DNA of 64,000 bases. It comes from Oasisia sp. SBJ-2009. Its lineage: Eukaryota > Annelida > Polychaeta > Sabellida > Siboglinidae. Below are positions 54,796 through 64,000 of this stretch, in pieces (the stretch's first letter is position 1; the number at the start of each line of letters is the position of its first letter). A model generated the notes under the pieces. The model searched no databases. It saw only the letters and a list, made by a program, of their open reading frames with translations, and was not told the DNA's origin. The stretch spans positions 53,063,978 to 53,127,977 of the forward strand of contig OZ024854.1 of the NCBI GenBank assembly GCA_964017155.1. Direction: 5' to 3'. The position numbers and the translations under genes are program-made.

Positions 54796-55375
54796 GTGAG
54801 AGATATGTATTATCATGACTATGTTTTTCATAAATAAATGTTGTGTTGGTCAATTTGACGGGACTAGTAGATTGGCTGCAGACTAGTGAACTTCACTGAC
54901 CACTAGTTTTGTGATGAGAAAGGTTAGGTTCTGCCCCAGTAGATGGGATACCTGTCACCATCACATGATGGCACCCCTCAGTGCCCCATGACTGCCCACA
55001 ATCAGGGGGGTGCCATCTGGCAACTCTTGCTGCTGGTGACATTCCTGTAGTGGACAATTCAGTTTATATAATTCTCTGCCACAAACGTTTATAGTTTATC
55101 TCTACATGTGAGAACAGCTTGTGATTAAGGGAGATGCTGCTGCAGATTACCAACTATTTGCATTCACCAACATTCCAGGAAAAGAAATCAATACATACAA
55201 CATACACATGTAACTATCATTCTTTAAGCTCTCTGAGCTTTTCATTGATCACAGGGCTTGCAAAATGAATTTGTTTGTACTCTCCAACTCGTTTTCCAAC
55301 TATGCTCAACTTTAGCCCACTGACCTCCAGTGTTCGAGTTCACTAATAAAGCCCTTTAAGAAAGGTTGCCAGTAC

Positions 55376-55484
55376 CTGCTGTAGTTGATTCCTTTCATTG
55401 TTTGTAGATGAGTCCCTGGAGACACCGGCCAGCATTGTGTCTTCCATGTGGTAGACTTGGTCAAGGTTGATGGAGGGAAGCTGA
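55376..55484 (-). CDS. Orphan coding exon of an unidentified minus-strand gene
   Basis: On the minus strand, a good acceptor (TTTTTGTGTTTGCAG, with a second AG 4 nt later) and a donor (CAG|GTACTG) enclose an open frame encoding LPSINLDQVYHMEDTMLAGV, then SRDSSTNNERNQLQQ. It leaves in phase 0. I do not recognise the protein and found no partner exon, so it may belong to a gene extending left or right of here, separate from POLR1G. It could also be chance. Confidence 0.45.
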
Positions 55485-55871
55485 CTGCAAACACAAAAAT
55501 ATGAATTACATCAAAATTGCGGCACAGAGCCCAGAAATTATTATCTGGTCAGAAGCATCAAGAGTCAATTTGACTAGGAATGCCAACACTGGAAGTGTTG
55601 GAATCAGTTTGGAAATTTATAAGGTAATTAATTGACAAAGTGAAAGACTAAAACTGGCAGGTGGTTTAAGTTGATTTTTCCTAAGAGATCTGGTGTTTTA
55701 GTTTTACTTTGCTGTTCCTGAAGATAGACAATTTTGGCAACAAATCCCATCAGAGGTGGAGTGATTACAATAGAAATATAATCAATTACTACTAAAATGC
55801 ATGAGAATGATTACGAATACAATTATTCAGATTGATTTGATTACTTTAGCATGTAATCAAAAAACCATCAT

Positions 55872-57955
55872 CACCAGAGTCACCTTGGTGAGATGGCACT
55901 TGCTCAAGTGTGAATATTGCCAGGACATGAAACGAAACTTTCCAGGAGCAGATATTGGAAATGGTCATGACTTGTTCATGATAATCTTCCACATTCACCT
56001 GAAGGGGATCAGCAACAAATCAAATGATGTAAGACTAACATTTGACATTGAGAAACTCTAGGATTCTGATGTAGCTGAAGCATTTGAAGCAAGGATTGAC
56101 CAGTAGGAAATTTGCATCATTTACCAAGTTACCATCCTAGTTGACAAAGATATTGACATGACCTTGCTCACCAACACCTTCAGTGAAACAGTGATTAATG
56201 CATCAAAAAGATCCTTGGAAAACATTGCCAGACAAAGAAATCATGAGTCACAAGTCGCAAGAGACATTGTAAATATTTATGACAAAACACAAAAACTGAC
56301 TAAGATCCTGTAGGAGCAACAACTACAGAGATGTTCACAGGAAGTTCACACAAGGTATGACAAGAGCACAAGATAACAGGATAGCAGAACAATGTTTTGA
56401 AATTGAAAAATTTAAGAGCAGGAACAACAGCAATAAGGCTTCAGCGTTACTACGTGTACATTGCCCACGAAGGTGTGGAAGGTAGGACAAAACCCCCTCG
56501 GACAAAACCCCCTTGGACAAAACCCCCTCCATACATAACTCCATCAGTACATAAGCTCCTTCCGGACAAAACCCCCTCGGACAAAACCCCCTCATCATAG
56601 ATACTAGACTCTTCTTGAATTATCAATATAATTAAACTTAACTTGGCTTGTATGTTTGTGAATACTATATAATATGTATATATATATATATATATATATC
56701 TAAATATATATATATATAATTTGGTATGTAAACAATTTAAATACATACCAAATATTTTATAATTACTGGCATAAAAAGGTGCTATTCAAGCAAGTTAGTC
56801 TCTAGTCTGGGTTTGTCTTTTGCCTGCCTGGCAGTCTGTAGCTCTGGGCAATTTGGTAACCACTGTTACTATAACCAAGTTATGTTTGTGAATGTGGCTT
56901 CAGAAAATGGTGAAAGCAAGTTACCCTCTAGTCAGCCATACCATTCGGTGGAAATGAACACCAGTGGAAATAAACTGACCAAAATAAACACTCTGATAAA
57001 TGCAACTAGAAGGGCAATTTGGTAACCACTGTTACTATAACCAAGTTATGTTTGTGAATGTGGCTTCAGAAAATGGTGAAAGCAAGTTACCCTCTAGTCA
57101 GCCATACCATTTGGTGGAAATGAACACCAGTGGAAATAAACTGACCAAAATAAACACTCTGATAAATGCAACTAGAAGGTTGATGATTGCAATAGAAATA
57201 AAATATTTAATAATTCTTGAGTCTAGTATCACTGATGAGGGGGTTTTGTCCGAGGGGGTTTTGTCCGGAAGGAGCTTATGTACTGATGGAGTTATGTATG
57301 GAGGGGGTTTTGTCCAAGGGGGTTTTGTCCGCGCACCATTGCCCACAGACCACCAAAGAAGATGAATATGTCATTATTCATGAGAAAATAGAAGCTGCAG
57401 TGAAATCTCAGAAGAATGGTAAGTCAGCTGGTTGAAGGTGGGGGAAGCTGTGATTACCACACTCACCACAATCTGCATAAGATCTGGCAGGCAGAAGAAT
57501 GCCCTCTGCATGCAGCCAGTCACTGATCATCATGCTTCCATCTTTCTGTAATGCCACTGACAGATGGACCCTCTCAGCAGATCCACAGAAGAGGATACAA
57601 GCCATGGAAACGAGGTGTTTTAGGAAGATCTTGCGAATATTGTACAAACACAAAGTTACTAATGAAGACATTTGCAACAAGATCAAACCAGTCATCGAAC
57701 CTTACAAAGACCTTACAATGGTGAACAAGCGTAAACTGAATGGTACGGCCACATTTCACATTCATCTGGCCTTACAAAGGCTGTGTGGTCAGACACAAAG
57801 AGAGGAGGGATAGGGAGATGTAGTAGACAGAAGAAGAGGAAGGAAGACAGTTGGTGTTCACTCACTCCCAGGGGGATGTGCAGAACAGGGAAAAGTAGCA
57901 ACAACTGGCACAGAGGCTATTAGTGGTGCCCCAATGATCCCTGCGTGTCATGTGA
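55872..57955 (+). mobile_element. RTE-like LINE remnant (endonuclease to C-terminus), interrupted by a DNA element
   Basis: Decayed plus-strand coding text in the order of RTE/'craniofacial development protein 2-like' LINEs. FPGADIGNGHDLFMIIFHIH lies near 55,944 (endonuclease end, normally GSDHD). The linker follows, then EDEYVIIHEKIEAAVKSQKN (57,361 on), GEAVITTLTTIC (57,447 on), and, after an internal deletion, RIQAMETRCFRKILRILYKH (57,590 on) with the Lys/Arg-rich tail. Multiple stops and frameshifts show it is dead. The 868-bp element at 56,469-57,336 splits it. Confidence 0.8.
56469..57336. mobile_element. 868-bp long-TIR non-autonomous DNA element, 10-bp target duplication
   Basis: CATTGCCCAC flanks both sides (56,459-56,468 and 57,337-57,346), and removing the insert rejoins the LINE reading frame. 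Long inverted ends (about 56,485-56,620 and 57,208-57,330) contain repeated GGACAAAACCCCCTCG blocks and CATACATAACTCCATCAGTA. The interior holds a direct duplication of about 165-170 bp (about 56,848-57,012 and 57,015-57,180) and a TA run. A 9-11 bp duplication with long TIRs suggests a MULE-type or foldback element. No transposase is present. Confidence 0.8.
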
Positions 57956-57984
57956 TAAGTTTAAGTTGACACTGTTTAAAGATC

Positions 57985-58068
57985 CACTATAGAGTTTATA
58001 TATATGACATTGATTCATATCCACTGTAGAGTTGAGGTAAATATGACATTGTTTCAGATCCACTGCAG

Positions 58069-58122
<54 letters not shown>

Positions 58123-58258
58123 TTATATATACATATATATATATCTAAAATGTATATATATATATATGACATTGTTTCAGATCTACTGTGGGGTTTAAGT
58201 GTGTATTACATTGTTTCAGATCTCCTGTGGAACTGAGGTGTATGTGATGTTGTTTCAG
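57985..58258 (+). repeat. Imperfect 45-55 bp repeat copying a splice acceptor, with (TA)n
   Basis: Five diverged copies of GACATTGTTTCAGATCCACT plus GTGGAGTT-type text, broken by a TA-rich run (58,074-58,170), lead directly into the PDZ exon. The last copies resemble the exon's own acceptor and first 20 bases. Confidence 0.75.
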
Positions 58259-58897
58259 AGCCGGAGTGGGACAGAGACATACACGCTAATAACAAAAGTG
58301 AAACCAGAATGCAGCATATCTGATCCTTGTATCCTTGATGTAGGATATCGGATCAAGTCAATGAACGGCCATGATATCACACAATTTGTGACCACTCGGG
58401 AAATCAAAAATCTAATGCTGCAGTTAGACAGTGGAATTGTAGTAGAGATGGTAATGGTCAAACCAGTTGGATTAGAGACCACAAAGAGACACACGAGAAG
58501 CTCGTCAGATGGACTTACTCTAAACTTGCCCTCTGTGTCATCAGGGTCAGCCGTGGCTGAGAGCAGCACTTGGGATCACCTGCGATTCACCAATGGCTTT
58601 CACAGTGATCAGTGCAGGTGCAGTGACAGTAGACCACCTAGCACATTGCATCTTGGCTCTGTCAGTGCCAATGAAGCCACACCACAATATCCAACTGGTG
58701 ACTCAGCTTCCAACAGAGAAACGTCTATGGCAGATTCTCAGCAGGTGGATTGTACACAGGGGATATCCAGACACAAGCTGGAGTTGTTGGCTGTCAAATA
58801 CCCAAATAAGATTCGTTATGAGATGCCATTTAAAGTTGTGCTCAATAAAAACCACAAAGGTCGTTTGGGCTTCTCCTACAAGGTTAAACTGAACAAG
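58259..58897 (+). CDS. Multi-PDZ scaffold protein, single internal exon
   Basis: A 639-nt exon (213 codons, phase 0 at both ends), acceptor TGTTGTTTCAG, donor AAG|GTGAGT. Residues 1-66 form most of a PDZ domain: TLITKVKPECS, then ILDVGYRIKSMNGHDITQF, then an amphipathic helix and VVEMVMVKP. The carboxylate-binding loop of that PDZ would come from the preceding exon. A polar linker of about 115 residues follows. The last 24 residues (FKVVLNKNHKGRLGFSYKV) start a second PDZ with its GLGF-type loop. PDZ proteins assemble membrane and junctional complexes by binding C-terminal tails; this one's partners are unknown. I cannot name the orthologue. Neighbouring exons are not identified; the gene continues to the right. 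Confidence 0.8.
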
Positions 58898-59689
58898 GTG
58901 AGTCTACTACACTGAGGTGAGTTGGTTGAAGGGGGGCTGAAGTGCTGGAACAACCATTGCCCAAATGTTAGAACATACCAGATGTGTGACCATGATTTGA
59001 TGAGCATGGTGCCATGGTATATTTTAAATAACTTTTTAAACTCGTATGTCATTGGCACTGGTCTTTGTGTGTGTGTCCATTATGCTCACCTACAAGGTGC
59101 ATTTGGTTTGAATCACTGCTGTCTAATTAATGTCATTTTTCAATTCTTATGTACTGCATTAATATATATTTCTGTATTAAAACAAGATTTATCGCTAATG
59201 ACAGAATCTCAAACACACCATTGCTTAGTCCTCATTCATTTTTATAAAGTAATGATGTCCACATTTATACGTGCTGTATCAGTGAAAAATTTTCATTGGT
59301 TCTAAATCATTGTAATTTAATCTTTTTATTTAAAAATTGGATAATGTGTTCCACATGCAAAATGTCTAATAATGAAGAAGAAAAATTACATTGCTTAGAC
59401 TGGCATGATTCAAACCAAAGGCAGCTTAAGCATAATGTTGGCGACCACAGCAAATCATTCCCAAGTTTAAAAAAATGTATACTATGGGGCTCTGTGCTCA
59501 TCAGACCATGTTCAGATATCCTATAAATGGTATGTTTGGGCAATTAAATGTAATCAGATGAATTTATTAAACTTCACTTGATGCGCATGGCATGGATTGA
59601 GATGGGTGATTCTTTTTTTAATGCAATGAATCATAGATTCTTATTAGCTAATTAAGCATATGTTCTGACTTTTTAGTCCTTTGGGCCAA
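58898..59689. other. Intron of the PDZ gene, no exon seen
   Basis: AT-rich and unremarkable. Confidence 0.45.
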
Positions 59690-61030
59690 AGTCCAACAAA
59701 CTTATGGCATCACTTGGTATCGGCCGTTTGCTGTCTGCCGTTAGCTCTCGGATCTATGGACAAGAAATGTAAATTTGATTGACACTTTTTAAGGCTGTGC
59801 CTGTTTCTACCTGAACTTTTAGCTTCTCGTGATATGGACCTGTTGTGGTGATTTGTGTGTGGGTGTGTGTGGGGTGGTGTGTGTGTGTGCGTCTGCGAAA
59901 CTAATTTCTCAGGTAGGGACTATACTAATAATCTAGCAGATCCCTGTTAAACTAAACAGTTGCTGCCTGAATGTTTTAAGCTACATCTTCATTTAGACTA
60001 CTTATTTTGATGTCTAAGTATCTTTAAAATTATGTGACTTCGGTATCTACTGGTTAAAGATACATGTATATCACATGTAAGTAACAATTGACAAGGATAG
60101 AAAAGTAATATTCTAGGTAACTATAGAGTGAAAATTCATATATTGCCTGCTGCATTCATGCAATATGGATATGTGTCTGATCATCTCATATGAATAATCA
60201 GAGAAAATGCCAATTAGATGATTACAGTGAAGATATACAAATTGTATTCGATTGAATGTTTCTAAGGGCAATCCAAGGCTTCCCCCAAAGGTACATGTCC
60301 ACATTGTGCCAGTGTCTGCCTGAACAGGCTGGGAGAGTAAGCTGTATTCTCGCTTGACCCCCACTCTGGAGGCTAGGCAGCAAGGAACCATGGATAATAG
60401 TTATTGTGTATTCATAGCTCCCCACTGTCGTGCACTGGAGGTCAGGTGGCTGCCTGGAAAGCTAATAGGTATTCCATCAATTAATCTATCACTTCATTGC
60501 AAGTTGAGTTTATTTTGATACTTATTTAATTATCTTTAAAATGGGGTGACCGGTATTAATATTCTGAATAACTGTGTAATGAAATAGATACTTTTTTGAA
60601 ATCATCTGCATTCTTGTCACTTGGCTGGCTGAGTGCATTGGAAGTAGATAACTCCATCTTGACTGTCTAAAACCCAGTAATGACAAGTTCTGTCACTGCG
60701 CACTTTGGCTGTGTTTCTGGTCATCTCAAATGGATAATCAGACAAATTATCTTTAAATTGATGCAACTATGGTGTCTACTGGTTAAAGATATAGCGTCAC
60801 CTGTAAATGACAATTGACAAAGATGGACAATTTATATTCTAGACAACTATAGAGTAAAAAAGCGTACACTTTATTGTCGATATTGGCTGATTAAAAACAA
60901 TTCGGCTGTGTTTCTGTTCATCTCGTGAATAACCACAGAAAATGCCAATTTGGTGATTGCGATGAAGAAACTGGGCGGTGACTGTGATTCCCCAAAACAC
61001 ATTTTATTCATAATTACCAACTTGGGCCAC
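59690..61030. repeat. Cluster of dispersed repeats A and B
   Basis: Repeat A lies at about 59,690-59,800. Repeat B-like segments lie at about 60,150-60,235, 60,705-60,760 and 60,895-61,030. The A-then-B order also occurs at 20-1,310, suggesting that both belong to one composite element or are ends of one family. Confidence 0.55.
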
Positions 61031-61289
61031 GTGGTCAATTTTTTGTGTAGATCTCATTTAATCCTTCTAGTATATCTGTATCGATTGATGAAATAACGTA
61101 TGCTCTAAGTGGATTTTTTTGACTTTGAGAATTGTGGAGCTGAACTTAAGATTTGAGTACGTAAACCCAGTGCCTCTTTGAGATGACTGTGAGTTCTGGT
61201 TTCTTTTTGTTCCAAGACTCACTTTCTGACTTTTTTTGATTACTGTATGTAACATCTGCTGTAGAACTTGAATACAGTGATACAGTGAG

Positions 61290-64000
61290 ACTAACTCTCA
61301 ACAAGACATCTGTAGTCTCTGCGCACTATATCAATCTCAACAAGACATCTGTAGTCTTTGTGCACTATATCAATCTCAACAAGACATCTGTAGTCTCTGC
61401 GCACTATATCAATCTTAACAAGACATCTGTAGTCTTTGTGCACTATATCAATCTCAACAAGACATCTGTAATCTCTGTGCACTATATCAATCTCAACAAG
61501 ACATCTGTAGTCTCTGCGCACTATATCAATCTTAACAAGACATCTGTAATCTCTGTGCACTATATCAATCTCAACAAGACATCTGTAGTCTCTGTGCACT
61601 ATATCAATCTCAACAAGACATCTGTAGTCTCTGTGCACTATATCAATCTCAACAAGACATCTGTAGTCTTTGTGCACTATATCAATCTCAACAAGACATC
61701 TGTAGTCTCTGTGCACTATATCAATCTTAACAAGACATCTGTATACTTTGTGCACTATATCAATCTTAACAAGACATCTGTATACTTTGTGCACTATATC
61801 AATCTCAACAAGACATCTGTAGTCTCTGTGCACTATATCAATCTTAACAAGACATCTGTAGTCTTTGTGCACTATATCAATCTTAACAAGACATCTGTAG
61901 TCTTTGTGCACTATATCAATCTCAACAAGACATCTGTAGTCTTTGTGCACTATATCAATCTCAACAAGACATCTGTAGTCTCTGCGCACTATATCAATCT
62001 CAACAAGACATCTGTAGTCTTTGTGCACTATATCAATCTCAACAAGACATCTGTAGTCTCTGCGCACTATATCAATCTTAACAAGACATCTGTAGTCTTT
62101 GTGCACTATATCAATCTCAACAAGACATCTGTAGTCTTTGTGCACTATATCAATCTCAACAAGACATCTGTAGTCTCTGTGCACTATATCAATCTCAACA
62201 AGACATCTGTAGTCTTTGTGCACTATATCAATCTCAACAAGACATCTGTAGTCTTTGTGCACTATATCAATCTTAACAAGACATCTGTAATCTCTGTGCA
62301 CTATATCAATCTCAACAAGACATCTGTAGTCTCTGTGCACTATATCAATCTCAACAAGACATCTGTAGTCTTTGTGCACTATATCAATCTTAACAAGACA
62401 TCTGTAATCTCTGTGCACTATATCAATCTCAACAAGACATCTGTAGTCTCTGTGCACTATATCAATCTCAACAAGACATCTGTAGTCTTTGTGCACTATA
62501 TCAATCTTAACAAGACATCTGTAATCTCTGTGCACTATATCAATCTCAACAAGACATCTGTAGTCTCTGTGCACTATATCAATCTTAACAAGACATCTGT
62601 AATCTCTGTGCACTATATCAATCTTAACAAGACATCTGTAATCTCTGTGCACTATATCAATCTCAACAAGACATCTGTAGTCTCTGTGCACTATATCAAT
62701 CTCAACAAGACATCTGTAGTCTTTGTGCACTATATCAATCTCAACAAGACATCTGTAATCTCTGTGCACTATATCAATCTTAACAAGACATCTGTAATCT
62801 CTGTGCACTATATCAATCTCAACAAGACATCTGTAGTCTCTGTGCACTATATCAATCTCAACAAGACATCTGTAGTCTTTGTGCACTATATCAATCTTAA
62901 CAAGACATCTGTAATCTCTGTGCACTATATCAATCTCAACAAGACATCTGTAGTCTCTGTGCACTATATCAATCTCAACAAGACATCTGTAGTCTTTGTG
63001 CACTATATCAATCTTAACAAGACATCTGTAATCTCTGTGCACTATATCAATCTCAACAAGACATCTGTAGTCTCTGTGCACTATATCAATCTCAACAAGA
63101 CATCTGTAGTCTTTGTGCACTATATCAATCTCAACAAGACATCTGTAATCTCTGTGCACTATATCAATCTTAACAAGACATCTGTAATCTCTGTGCACTA
63201 TATCAATCTCAACAAGACATCTGTAGTCTCTGTGCACTATATCAATCTCAACAAGACATCTGTAGTCTTTGTGCACTATATCAATCTTAACAAGACATCT
63301 GTAATCTCTGTGCACTATATCAATCTCAACAAGACATCTGTAGTCTCTGTGCACTATATCAATCTCAACAAGACATCTGTAGTCTTTGTGCACTATATCA
63401 ATCTTAACAAGACATCTGTAATCTCTGTGCACTATATCAATCTCAACAAGACATCTGTAGTCTCTGTGCACTATATCAATCTTAACAAGACATCTGTAAT
63501 CTCTGTGCACTATATCAATCTTAACAAGACATCTGTAATCTCTGTGCACTATATCAATCTCAACAAGACATCTGTAGTCTCTGTGCACTATATCAATCTC
63601 AACAAGACATCTGTAGTCTTTGTGCACTATATCAATCTCAACAAGACATCTGTAATCTCTGTGCACTATATCAATCTTAACAAGACATCTGTAATCTCTG
63701 TGCACTATATCAATCTCAACAAGACATCTGTAGTCTCTGTGCACTATATCAATCTCAACAAGACATCTGTAGTCTTTGTGCACTATATCAATCTTAACAA
63801 GACATCTGTAATCTCTGTGCACTATATCAATCTCAACAAGACATCTGTAGTCTCTGTGCACTATATCAATCTCAACAAGACATCTGTAGTCTTTGTGCAC
63901 TATATCAATCTCAACAAGACATCTGTAGTCTTTGTGCACTATATCAATCTTAACAAGACATCTGTAATCTCTGTGCACTATATCAATCTCAACAAGACAT
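61290..64000. repeat. Minisatellite, 39 bp unit, about 69 copies, running off the window
   Basis: Unit: ATCTGTAGTCTCTGTGCACT plus ATATCAATCTCAACAAGAC. Variants differ at a few sites (TCTCTG/TCTTTG, GTAGTC/GTAATC, CTCAAC/CTTAAC) and recur in trimers of 117 bp and in longer blocks, a higher-order structure. The period of 13 codons leaves an 895-codon minus-strand frame open; I regard it as non-coding. Probably in an intron of the PDZ gene. Confidence 0.96.

Noticed and set aside
61291..63978. 895-codon minus-strand ORF of DYRCLV-type repeats
   Set aside because: The 39-bp array has a 3-divisible period without stops. There is no non-repetitive flank, start context or splice support; variants look like neutral array variants.

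Overview
The window is animal (metazoan) genomic DNA, most likely from a marine invertebrate, but I cannot name the species. The evidence is split, phase-consistent exons with GT-AG borders, two genes conserved across animals (an SR-protein kinase and an RNA polymerase I subunit), decayed non-LTR retrotransposons of types common in marine invertebrates, a tRNA-derived SINE, and very heavy mini- and microsatellite load in the introns. By my own tally, tandem arrays make up roughly a third of the 64 kb. There are no bacterial operons, no CRISPR and no rRNA.

Gene 1 (plus strand, about 5.26-37.6 kb) is an SRPK-family kinase. I traced fourteen coding exons whose phases all agree; they give 699 codons plus a stop. 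The first exon or exons lie to the left of the window. Exons 1-6 carry the acidic N-terminal segment, the N-lobe and the catalytic loop. Exons 7-10 carry the long non-kinase spacer insert typical of SRPKs. Exons 11-14 carry the DLG motif, activation segment and C-lobe. The introns contain minisatellites with units of 25-52 bp, plus transposon remnants.

Gene 2 (minus strand, about 50.8-41.4 kb) converges tail to tail on gene 1. Eight exons, again phase-consistent, encode a 595-residue protein. Its middle matches the RPA34/POLR1G (CD3EAP) subunit of RNA polymerase I. It has an unusually long Ser/Lys-rich N-terminal exon with fourteen 10-residue repeats, and a basic C-terminal tail. A poly(A) signal follows the stop codon.

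Gene 3 (plus strand, 58.26-58.90 kb) is represented by one 639-nt exon of a multi-PDZ protein and runs out of the window to the right. A single good minus-strand exon at 55.38-55.48 kb belongs to an unidentified gene.

Mobile DNA includes: a gag-like fragment (0.27-1.06 kb); a 1.9-kb element with an 8-bp target duplication and a MULE-like transposase remnant, itself interrupted by a TTAA-flanked piggyBac-like element (5.79-7.69 kb); a SINE (10.5 kb); a terminal-inverted-repeat element (39.3-40.3 kb); a CR1/L2-like LINE tail (51.5-52.4 kb); a second LINE C-terminus (54.3-54.6 kb); and an RTE-like LINE (55.87-57.95 kb) split by an 868-bp long-TIR element with a 10-bp target duplication.

The most interesting signals are these. 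(1) The same 45/46-bp minisatellite lies in opposite orientations on the two sides of SRPK exons 7-10. That block is exactly 867 nt, so it can be skipped or circularised in frame. (2) At several loci the tandem arrays appear to be copies of splice-site sequence or of intron/exon junctions. The clearest cases are POLR1G exon 5 and the PDZ exon.
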